Assembly (NCBI GenBank): GCA_947466585.1
Contig: CANIEU010000003.1
Location: forward strand, 1-64,000
Length of the DNA: 64,000 nt
Direction: 5' to 3'
Source of the DNA: Fibrobacterota bacterium
GTDB taxonomy: Bacteria; Fibrobacterota; Fibrobacteria; UBA11236
Under the pieces are notes generated by a model, which saw only the letters and a list, made by a program, of their open reading frames with translations, was not told the origin of the DNA and did not search any database. Of the stretch, positions 31,101 to 38,680 are shown one piece after another (position 1 is the stretch's first letter; the number at the start of each line of letters is the position of its first letter). A program made the position numbers and the translations under genes.

Positions 31101-34100
31101 GCATGCAGGTTCTCGTAGCGCAGCACCAGCGCTTTTTCGGGCAGCGGTTCGCCGGTGCGGGAGTCGCGCTCGCGCGGGGTGTTGGGCGACTGGAAATAAC
31201 CGCGCTCCTCTTGCCGGTTGATCACGTCGACGCGCAGGGAGTTGCTGTCGCGCACCGACGGCGGCACGCTGATGTACAACGAATCGCCCAGATCGCCGCT
31301 GCCGAAGTGGTTGGCATCGATCTCAAACTGGGTGTTGCGGCCGCCTTCTTCCCAGTTGTTGCCGCCGATGTTCACGCGCGCCAGTTGCACCGTCGCGCTC
31401 GCCGACCGCTTGGGAAGCTGGCCCAGCCACATGCGGATGAACTGTCCGTTGGCGAGCAGGCTTTGTTCGGTTTCGGTGTTGCTCGGGTCGATGCGCACGC
31501 CGCCGCCGTAGAGCGGGATCTGGTATTTGCGCCAGCCGTTGCGCAGCTCTTCGCAATAGAAGCGCGCCGAGCAGGTGGAATCGAGCGGCATCGAATAACG
31601 CAGGTAGCGGTTCAGCGTGTCGAGGTTACCGTTGCGGTTGATGTCTTCCGTATCATACGCGACGCCGCCTGTGCCTTGGTTGTTGCCTTCGGTGCCGTTG
31701 ATGGTGTACACCGCTTCGGTGGCGCCGGGAATCGGTTCCTTCCAATTGTCGAGTCCGGGATCCGAATTGTCTGACGGAATGGGGATCGCATAGCAAGAGG
31801 GTTTGCATTCCCAACGCGCACCGATTTCGCGTCCCGAATTGGTGGGAACTCCGTCGAGACCCGCGTCGAATCGGTTCACGTAATCGCCAGCACGTTCGTT
31901 TACTTCGGATTCCATCCGGCCGTCGGGTTCGCCGAGCGGAGATTCGGGAGAGACGACGCTAATGTCTTCCGAGATGCGACCGAGGTCCACGTTGAGCGTA
32001 CCTTCGCGTCCTTGTACCACCACTTCGAGCGTGCGCTTGCGGCTGTGATTGGACGCACCCGCCGGAAAGGAGCGCATGATGCCGCCCCACGAGTTGCCTT
32101 CAAGGTTGTCGTTCGGCAAAAACTGCAGCTTCAGGATGGTCTGCTCGCGGCTGTTGAAGTAGCTGTTGCCGCTGTTGCCGTAGATCTGATAATACTGCTC
32201 GGTGAAGCTGCTGTGCCACACCAGCGCGCCTTGGTGGCGGAAGTCGAGGTTTTCATCGGGTCTGCCGTCGTTGCCGAACAGCGGGGGAGAGGATTTGGTC
32301 CAGCTGTAAATCGTGAGCGGCACGCTCGAGGTGTTTTGGCTGAAGTCGAAGTTGTCGATGTGCGCGTTGTTGCGCGTGTTGGGGTTGTAAATGCTGTGGG
32401 CGATTTCGAATTCGAGGTTCGCCTTGGAAGGCGCTTCGGTTTGCACCAGCGGGAACATGTTGGCGAAGCGCGTCATCCACGCCGGGTTTCCCGCCAATCG
32501 GGTGTTCATGCCCATCAACAAATGGCTGAAGGGTTCGTAGCCGAGCTCCGGCTGCTTCTCGGTGGTGGTCTGGCTCTTGTACAACACGGTCGCCCCGATC
32601 AGGCTCTGATCCGAGAGATTGTCGAGCTTGTATTCCGCGCGCGTGCCGAGCAGCACCTTGTCCTGGATCTGGAACGGCGGATTGCACTCGTAGCTGATGT
32701 CCAGCTCCGCGCTCGGATCGCGCGCCCGCGCCGAGGTGAGCGTGATCTGCCCCGACTCGTACACCACTTCGTAATCGAGTCCGCGTTTGAGTACTGTGGA
32801 GCCGTTAAGCGTGATGCGTTCGGTTCCTGGGGTGATGTCGTAACACTGCTGGCCCGGCGCGGCGAAGGAGTTTTCGCGCACGTCGAAGCTGCTCTTGCGC
32901 TGCCGGCCGAACACCGTGAACCGGGCCACCGAGGGGCCGTTCTGCACGTCTTCGAGCGAGGTTTGATACAGGCTGATGTCGGGTCGCACGCGCTTGAGCG
33001 GGGTGAGACAGTTGGCCGGGTCGCCGTTGGTGGCGGCATCGTTGGTGCGCAGGCCGTTGGTGAGACAGGGTAAAACGAGGTAGCCCGCGTCCAGTTTGAA
33101 AACGAGCGGGTTGTCGATGTCGAGCCGGCCTTTTTCCGCAAGCTTTTCGATACCCAGACGGCGCACGTAGGTGATCGAATCGCCGGGGCCGGTGGTGCGC
33201 CCCTCGTTGTCGGCCACGGTGATGCGGAAGTTGCCGCGATCGGCCGACGAGACGCGTCCGACGGAGTACACGTTGCGCCACATCAGCGGATCCAGTTCGG
33301 GATTGTCCTGATGGCTGCGCGAATAGATCAGCACCTTGTTGTTTTTGCTGCGGAACTGTTCCTGATTGAGGACCTGCACCGGGTCGCCCTGCCAACGCAC
33401 CGCCAGCGTGATGTCGCGATGCCCGCCGGGCACGGTGAGCATGCGGAGTTCTTCGTCGTAGCTGAATTCCGTCGAGGTCAGAGGTTTCCACCGTCCGATC
33501 ACGCACACTGTGGCCTGCGGCGGAGAGGTGTTCGTGTAGGCGCAGGCTTGCGCCGAGTCCGCCGTGGAGATGTCGTCGCCCGCCGAGAGCAGTTGAAACA
33601 CCTCGACCGGGCGGCGGTTCAGCGCGCCGCGCGTGTAGGCGCTGACCTGGCCGGTCCAGTTGGCGGGATCGCTGTAGGCATCGCGATCGGCCAAGGACAG
33701 CCAGAAGTGACGGTAGAAGTCCGCTTCTTTGTCTTCGATGGTGAATTCGCGGGCTTCGGTTCCGGCACCGAGTTTTTGACGCTCCTGCGCGCCGCCTTCC
33801 TGCGAGGCGATGGAGGTGATCTCTAGGTCGCCGAAGCGCAGGCGGGTCTTGATGCCGAACAGGCCTTTGTGCTCTTCGGTGTACCCCGTGAGGCTTGTCC
33901 CGGTGAGCGTCAGCGAGGTGTTGCCCGCTTCGATTTCCTGCACCACGTCGTCTTCGAGTTCGTCCCCTTCGCCGCGGTAGCTGATCTTCATCTGGTCTTG
34001 CGCGTTGTCGCTGAGACCCTGTTCGCTGTTGATTTCCACCGTGATCAGGCGGCCGATGGTGCCCTTTACCACGAAGGCCGGTTGTTGGTCGAGCGTGATG

Positions 34101-34762
34101 CTGGGGAACCAACTACTGGTGTAGGGTACGCCGGTACCGCTCTTGCGGCTGCCGGCCGCGATCAGTTTGTATGAGCCGTTGATGGTGAGCTTGGGCTTGT
34201 CCACACCCACGCGGCGCATCCAGTCGGGAATGCGGAAGGGCAGGTCGAACACATAGGTGCCGAACTCGCTTTCGGGCGCGGCGTCGTCTTTGCCGATGAA
34301 CTCCAGCAGCCAGCGCCGTGAGAGCAGCAGATCGCGCGTGCCCGTGGTGTAGGTGTTGATGTCGGGATGCGCCGACCACAACGCCGTGGAGTCACTGCCG
34401 ATTTTGAGGTACTCGACGATTTCGACGCGGCCGGTTTCGAGGTCGATGTTGTAGGCGCGCTTCAGCAAATCGCTGTTGATCGCCAGTTGCCCGCGCGACG
34501 AGGCGGCGCCTTGCACCGGGGGTGTTCCGCCGTAGGGGCGCGCGGCCGGCGGCACCTTCAGATAATCCGGTTCCCCGGCCTGCGCCGGGGCGGGGTTCGC
34601 GAGATGAAGAAGGGCGGGAAGTACGAGAGGTAAAATCGGTACAATCCACGCGAACAAACCGGGGGCGCGTAGAAACGCCCCCGCCCGGGAAAGGCGGATG
34701 TCCGATGAACGCTTTGGAGGCAAAATTCTTCCCGGTTCCGGCATTTGCCGGAGAGTCCCCAT
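28160..34762 (-). CDS. SprA-like giant outer-membrane protein (putative type IX secretion translocon family)
   Basis: 2200 aa with N-terminal hydrophobic signal; SprA-type motifs GTIGRLITVEINSEQGLSDNAQDQMKISYRGEGDELEDDVVQEIEAGNTSLTLTGTSLTGYTEEHKGLFGIKTRLRFGDLEITSIASQEGG and C-terminal beta-rich region ending EYTHEISLLGEFTMRF. Confidence 0.85.
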   Translation of the reverse strand: MGTLRQMPEPGRILPPKRSSDIRLSRAGAFLRAPGLFAWIVPILPLVLPALLHLANPAPAQAGEPDYLKVPPAARPYGGTPPVQGAASSRGQLAINSDLLKRAYNIDLETGRVEIVEYLKIGSDSTALWSAHPDINTYTTGTRDLLLSRRWLLEFIGKDDAAPESEFGTYVFDLPFRIPDWMRRVGVDKPKLTINGSYKLIAAGSRKSGTGVPYTSSWFPSITLDQQPAFVVKGTIGRLITVEINSEQGLSDNAQDQMKISYRGEGDELEDDVVQEIEAGNTSLTLTGTSLTGYTEEHKGLFGIKTRLRFGDLEITSIASQEGGAQERQKLGAGTEAREFTIEDKEADFYRHFWLSLADRDAYSDPANWTGQVSAYTRGALNRRPVEVFQLLSAGDDISTADSAQACAYTNTSPPQATVCVIGRWKPLTSTEFSYDEELRMLTVPGGHRDITLAVRWQGDPVQVLNQEQFRSKNNKVLIYSRSHQDNPELDPLMWRNVYSVGRVSSADRGNFRITVADNEGRTTGPGDSITYVRRLGIEKLAEKGRLDIDNPLVFKLDAGYLVLPCLTNGLRTNDAATNGDPANCLTPLKRVRPDISLYQTSLEDVQNGPSVARFTVFGRQRKSSFDVRENSFAAPGQQCYDITPGTERITLNGSTVLKRGLDYEVVYESGQITLTSARARDPSAELDISYECNPPFQIQDKVLLGTRAEYKLDNLSDQSLIGATVLYKSQTTTEKQPELGYEPFSHLLMGMNTRLAGNPAWMTRFANMFPLVQTEAPSKANLEFEIAHSIYNPNTRNNAHIDNFDFSQNTSSVPLTIYSWTKSSPPLFGNDGRPDENLDFRHQGALVWHSSFTEQYYQIYGNSGNSYFNSREQTILKLQFLPNDNLEGNSWGGIMRSFPAGASNHSRKRTLEVVVQGREGTLNVDLGRISEDISVVSPESPLGEPDGRMESEVNERAGDYVNRFDAGLDGVPTNSGREIGARWECKPSCYAIPIPSDNSDPGLDNWKEPIPGATEAVYTINGTEGNNQGTGGVAYDTEDINRNGNLDTLNRYLRYSMPLDSTCSARFYCEELRNGWRKYQIPLYGGGVRIDPSNTETEQSLLANGQFIRMWLGQLPKRSASATVQLARVNIGGNNWEEGGRNTQFEIDANHFGSGDLGDSLYISVPPSVRDSNSLRVDVINRQEERGYFQSPNTPRERDSRTGEPLPEKALVLRYENLHAGEEVYATRVLASDKKDFTRYERLSLEVHGDSTWANGRSPNQGKVSFGLRLGRDQGNRDSKDYYEIKLHLDESTEIDPEQRDLWSKNSFTIHLADLTGLKNDPLYRAFTGREVTQNAYHEGRHDSSLAISIHGNPSLGAIDWMRLVLYIDSTAVERQAGEIWVNDLRLEGVDKAAGTAIRAQIQLDFADLINVSGNLQYTNGNFATMSQGKPTPAAAVTRVDYNTNFSLFANKFLPDDWGVSLPVTFTFRGALDRPFTRPQSDLQLSGTGLFDITRDLLDRKLSSVHNAEDSLNDINNRYARVYQTAVYEQRFSISYRKDMRSENFFTRALLERPGMEYRQGSTERTEYYYDTRNRDYKYRLTYNLSPKNAVSWKPLSSAKDSKYVPEAVSGFAISPLPERVNLVVADYSFTRSLEVRKPRDEFETVTNTPPRYGVDLSHGIDIGWKPINILTFGYRVDINRDFDEEHACFAKEAFFSGGCGSPFASNLIFALDDPSRGSGGYLSPTGAGYIDTTHRGDVYGILARERNRTQSFNADYSASPVTWLSTGASFNSGYQHTWNNAQEGGFGGSLKPAYFGASADHEVRLTTGLNVSQFFGSAASLTKALQSPLDGARKATDSWRLRSIDLTYTVSNKYNSEAFTYGYLRKKSVSPAALYAYQFGFLYSPSNLGSLFEGVPEPTFFDYLSEPDAALGQSSMNHVVNRSVDIQNGFSVPYVNLDLTGGLKYSKQYTLYRYFQASDTTVVWPEISIAGSFADFAARVPYIRDHLRTLTATTNYNYREESRFSLFNPSPDADKVTHRFAPLLRLTGTTKDDVRIEVSANAAHTTEMQHGKDGGTTMIRAITYLGDNEPLRSAYFRDPTKDTPRRTLEAGIAPVISWEVQTEKGVQFWRYYIKLKNNLRLSLNSSCNYLRIEVEQNGLKYREKDEVNAEIRPEATYNFTNNVDARFQGQYKYLQSFQTPGNEYTHEISLLGEFTMRF

Positions 34763-34882
34763 TTGTTGCGTATGACGTGGTCAGTGGATGCGAGTCAAGG
34801 GCAGGTATTATACGAAAAACGGCATTTTTTCGGGTACCTTTGAGGACAGTTTCGCAGGATTTTTCGATGAAAGGACGCAATT

Positions 34883-35008
34883 ATGACCGTTCGGAGACAA
34901 GGAGCCATCGAGGTCGCGTCAGAATTGGGCGGTTACTTCGCCGACAGGGGCTTTTCGGTTCCCTTCGGCATCCAAAACGGCGGTCCGTTCACAAGAGGCC
35001 CGTTATGA
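34883..35008 (+). CDS. Candidate 41-aa leader ORF
   Basis: ATG with AAAGGA upstream; MTVRRQGAIEVASELGGYFADRGFSVPFGIQNGGPFTRGPL*; TTATGA stop overlaps the ATG at 35005. Confidence 0.4.
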   Translation: MTVRRQGAIEVASELGGYFADRGFSVPFGIQNGGPFTRGPL

Positions 35009-35931
35009 AGATGCTTGCGTGCTTGTTGGGTTCCGTCTTGGGTTCCCTGTTGGGTGCCACATCCGTGACGGCTTCGGAACCCGATGTGCTTTATGATTCC
35101 TTGCGAAGGAGTCTTGAGCAGGTCCGGGACAGGGCATCGGATTATTCTGCAAAATCCAGGAACGCCACCGCCTATGCGAATCTTGTCGCATCCGATTTTT
35201 CTTTCAGGCAGTTTGTCCTCATCCTGGCGCAAACGGACAAAGTTTGGAACGATTCAAGGTACCGGAAAGCCGACCTGTACGGTCCCCGAAACCGGATTCC
35301 GTCCTTGATCGATCGGGCAGGGATTGCCTTGGAAAGATTGAACCCTGCCCGTTGCACCGAAGACTCGTTGTACGAAGATACCGGAGCCTGTTTCGAGTTT
35401 TTGGTGAGGCGCCTTTCCCTTAAAAAAACGGACGACCCAGGATATCGCCCGGGGATTTTCCTGTCCGACGGAGTATCCTATCAGAGGAAATTCGATCAAA
35501 ACTTCGACATCCAGGTTCGGGAATTTCCGATGCGGCGGGATAAGGATTCCAGCGAACTGGCTATGCGGTTTTTTGCCGCTCTTCTGGCTCGCGGAGCGGT
35601 GCTGTTGGATGAGTTTGACGACCACATGGTTGAACTGGATCATGGAATCTCGCTGGCGCTTCGGCAGATCGCGCGGAGCGGTTCCGCGAAGAAGCAGGAT
35701 GTCGAGGCGAACTGTTTCTCCCTGTTGTACACCAATGTTCGGGACAGCCGGGAAGGCACTCGCTACATGATCGATTTAGCCGTGTACAAAACCTTGGACG
35801 GAAGCTTCCGGGTGGCGGAAAAGCATTGCAAGGCAGCCGTTTCTAAGTACTGCGGTTCACCAACGGGGAGCGCTGTAAAAGCGGATTTTAAGGCCTTGTG
35901 TTTGAAGGCGCGCGAGAGAGGCTATGAATGA
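35005..35931 (+). CDS. Predicted secreted protein of unknown function
   Basis: 308 aa from ATG 35005 preceded by AAGAGG; signal peptide MKMLACLLGSVLGSLLGATSVTASEP; no family recognised; visibly more A/T-rich than neighbours. Confidence 0.65.
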   Translation: MKMLACLLGSVLGSLLGATSVTASEPDVLYDSLRRSLEQVRDRASDYSAKSRNATAYANLVASDFSFRQFVLILAQTDKVWNDSRYRKADLYGPRNRIPSLIDRAGIALERLNPARCTEDSLYEDTGACFEFLVRRLSLKKTDDPGYRPGIFLSDGVSYQRKFDQNFDIQVREFPMRRDKDSSELAMRFFAALLARGAVLLDEFDDHMVELDHGISLALRQIARSGSAKKQDVEANCFSLLYTNVRDSREGTRYMIDLAVYKTLDGSFRVAEKHCKAAVSKYCGSPTGSAVKADFKALCLKARERGYE

Positions 35932-36047
35932 AGCGAGTTGAGTAAGCGACGTTACCCGCGCGCACAAGATTATTCGTTCGCTTCGCGACCTCATGTGGCG
36001 TTCGCCTGCGGCGACCTCATGTCCAGGGCCAAACCACCTTTTCCTGG

Positions 36048-38225
36048 CTACCGCGCGGACTCTCGCAGCCGCTCCGCCAATAGCGTAAACCGCTCGATCG
36101 CAGGATTGTGATCCACACACCGATGCACCGCCGCGCGGTGGCCGACGATGACGAGTTGCTCGCGTGCCCGGGTGATGGCGGTATAGAAGAGATTGCGCTG
36201 CAGCATCACGAAATGGCTCTTTGCAATCGCCAATACTACCGCCTTGAACTCGCTGCCCTGGCTCTTGTGGATGGTACAGGCGTAAGCCAATGTGAGTTGA
36301 TCGAGCGCCTCGTCTTCATAGGAAACCCGCTCCCCGTCGAAGTCCGCAACGAGACCGTTTTCTTCGGTATCCACCGAGAGAACTCTCCCGATGTCGCCGT
36401 TGAACACGTTCTTCTCGTAGTTGTTCTTCAGCTGCATGATCTTGTCACCGCTGCGGAACAAACGTCCGCGATGCGAGAGCGCCGGGCCCTTGGGATTCAA
36501 GCGTTGTTGCAGCGCTTCGTTGAGCGCCTGCGTGCCGAGCGGTCCTTGATTCATGGGCGTGAGCACCTGCACGTCGCGGATGGGGTCGAACCCGAAGCGA
36601 CGCGGCAGCCGGTCGCAGGCCATTTCCACCACGGTTTCGAGCAGGCTGCCGGTCTCGCCGCGCTCGACGAAATGCACGTTGCCTTCGCGGGGTTCTCCCG
36701 GAGCCGTGCCTTCGCCAAGGTCGGGTGCGAGTCCACGGTTGACCCGGTGCGCGTTGGTGACGATGCGCGACGCTTCGGCCTGACGGAAGACCGCGGCGAG
36801 ATGCAGGTGCGGCACCGCTTCGGAGCGGATGAATTCGCCGAGGATTTTCCCCGCGCCGATCGAGGGCAACTGGTCCGGGTCGCCGACGAGAACGAGGCGC
36901 GTGCCCGGTTTTACGGCTCGTAACAGGGAGTACATGAGAGCCGTGTCGATCATCGACACTTCGTCCACCACCAGCGCGTCGCAGGGCAGCGGAGTTTTCT
37001 CGTCGTGCAAAAACCCGCGATTGGTCGGATCGTATTGCAGCAGGCGATGCAAGGTGGTTGCCTTACGCCCGGTCACTTCCGATAAGCGACGTGCCGCGCG
37101 GCCCGTGGGTGCGGCCAGCTTGACGTCGAGCCCGGCTTGCGTGAACACACGAAGAATCGCCGATACCGTGGTGGTCTTACCCGTACCGGGACCGCCCGTG
37201 AGCAAGAACAAACCTTCGCCGGCAGCTTGGGCGATGCCGCGCCGTTGCTCGGGGCTGAAATGAAAGCCTGCGCCCGCATGCTTCTCCGCCGCGACGATCG
37301 CCGACTCCACCGTAGCGGCGGGCAGGGCCTTGAGGCCGAGGCGCAGCATCGCCGCGCGGCGGGCAACACCGGTCTCCGCGTGGTACAACCACGGCAGGTA
37401 ATAGTTGCCGTGCTCGTCGCGCTTCACCGAATCGATGGCGGCCATATTGTCGAGGGTATAGACGATCACGTCGAGCTCGAGCTGTAAAAGCTCCGCTGCC
37501 TTTTCGACCAATACTCCCGTGGGCAGAAACACATGGCCCGACTCGGCCGCGCGCGTGAGGGCGAACGCCAGCCCCGCACGAATGCGTTCATAGCCGTCAT
37601 CGGGAAACCCAAGTTTGCGGCCAACGTCATCGGCCTTTAAAAATCCGATGCCCCAGACTTCGTCCGCGAGCCGGTAGGGGTTGGCCTTGAGCAATGCCGC
37701 CGCGTTCGCGCCGTAATGCCGGATGAGGCGATGGCTGAGGCCGAGGCTGAGTTGGTGCGCCTGCAAAAAGAACATCACCTCGCGGCCGGCCTTGCTCTCT
37801 TCCCACGCGCGGAGGATCTTGTCCTTTTTGTGGCCGCGCAACAGTGGAATGGTGTCGAGGCGCCCCGGATCGTTGTCGAGCACGTCGAAGGTGTCTTCAC
37901 CGAAGGCATCCACCAACTTTTTCGCCAGTCCCGGGCCGATGCCCTTGATGGCGCCACCGCCGAGATAGCGCTCCACGGCCTCGCGCCCTTCCGGTGCGAC
38001 GGGCTTGCAACTGCTGACGCTGAACTGCGGTCCGAAGGTTTCGTGCTCGATCCAGGTGCCCGTGAGTTCCACGGTTTCGCCGGGCGTGATGCGCGGTAAC
38101 GTGCCCACCGCCGTGAAGGGGCGTTCTTCGCCCGGCCGCACCAGCTTCACCACCGACCAACCATTGTCGGGATTGTGGAATGTCACGGTTTTAACCGTCG
38201 CGCGGCGGATTTCGACGGTGGACAT
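36048..38225 (-). CDS. recD2: RecD2-like SF1 ATP-dependent DNA helicase
   Basis: LGGGAIKGIGPGLAKKLVDAFGEDTFDVL, LLTGGPGTGKTTTVSAILRVF, APTGRAARRLSEVTG, VVDEVSMIDTALMYSLL, YACTIHKSQGSEF. Confidence 0.93.
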   Translation of the reverse strand: MSTVEIRRATVKTVTFHNPDNGWSVVKLVRPGEERPFTAVGTLPRITPGETVELTGTWIEHETFGPQFSVSSCKPVAPEGREAVERYLGGGAIKGIGPGLAKKLVDAFGEDTFDVLDNDPGRLDTIPLLRGHKKDKILRAWEESKAGREVMFFLQAHQLSLGLSHRLIRHYGANAAALLKANPYRLADEVWGIGFLKADDVGRKLGFPDDGYERIRAGLAFALTRAAESGHVFLPTGVLVEKAAELLQLELDVIVYTLDNMAAIDSVKRDEHGNYYLPWLYHAETGVARRAAMLRLGLKALPAATVESAIVAAEKHAGAGFHFSPEQRRGIAQAAGEGLFLLTGGPGTGKTTTVSAILRVFTQAGLDVKLAAPTGRAARRLSEVTGRKATTLHRLLQYDPTNRGFLHDEKTPLPCDALVVDEVSMIDTALMYSLLRAVKPGTRLVLVGDPDQLPSIGAGKILGEFIRSEAVPHLHLAAVFRQAEASRIVTNAHRVNRGLAPDLGEGTAPGEPREGNVHFVERGETGSLLETVVEMACDRLPRRFGFDPIRDVQVLTPMNQGPLGTQALNEALQQRLNPKGPALSHRGRLFRSGDKIMQLKNNYEKNVFNGDIGRVLSVDTEENGLVADFDGERVSYEDEALDQLTLAYACTIHKSQGSEFKAVVLAIAKSHFVMLQRNLFYTAITRAREQLVIVGHRAAVHRCVDHNPAIERFTLLAERLRESAR

Positions 38226-38237
38226 GGGAGAAAAGTT

Positions 38238-38272
38238 AGCGAACAGCGGACATCTGACAGCTTACAGCAAAG
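38238..38272. repeat. Degenerate heptameric tandem array (locus G)
   Basis: agcgaac-agcggac-atctgac-agcttac-agcaaag just upstream of recD2 start. Confidence 0.55.
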
Positions 38273-38371
38273 AAAATCGCGAGAAGGCAGGATGATTTCA
38301 CTGTTGTTCCCGTGTTTGCCGTTTGCGGCCCGCCGTAAGCCGTCCGCAAAAGAAAGAGGAAAAGAAAAAGA

Positions 38372-38407
38372 AAAAGAAAAGAGGACTCCCCGAAGGAAGT
38401 CCTCTTC
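38372..38407 (-). terminator. Rho-independent terminator
   Basis: Reverse strand GAGGACTTCC-TTCG-GGGAGTCCTC followed by TTTTCTTTTTCTTTTTC; UUCG tetraloop. Confidence 0.85.
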
Positions 38408-38460
38408 ATGATCAACAGTACGATGCGAGCTGTGTGTCGGTGCGGCCAGAGCCGCGGCGG

Positions 38461-38556
38461 TTAGGACAGCTTCTTTTTATGGCGATTCAGGCGACGGCGC
38501 TTTTTGCGCTTGTGAGTCGCCATTTTCGCCCGCTTGCGCTTTTTTCCACAGGGCAT
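38461..38556 (-). CDS. AURKAIP1/COX24-domain (mS38-like) small basic protein
   Basis: Read directly: MPCGKKRKRAKMATHKRKKRRRLNRHKKKLS*; matches the GKKRKRxKMATHKRKKRxRxNRHKKK signature; below the ORF-track cutoff. Confidence 0.85.
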   Translation of the reverse strand: MPCGKKRKRAKMATHKRKKRRRLNRHKKKLS

Positions 38557-38680
38557 CGGTACCTCAAAGGTTCAAACAAAGGATCAAAAAGGGAGAGGTA
38601 AATCTCATTACCAAGTCGGTCTTTGTCAAGGAGTTGCGTGGTTTTTTCGGTCGATTTCCCTGAAAACCCGCAATTTCCGG

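Noticed and set aside
29411-31774. 787-aa + strand ORF inside the SprA-like gene
   Set aside because: Shadow frame of the well-supported 2200-aa minus-strand protein.
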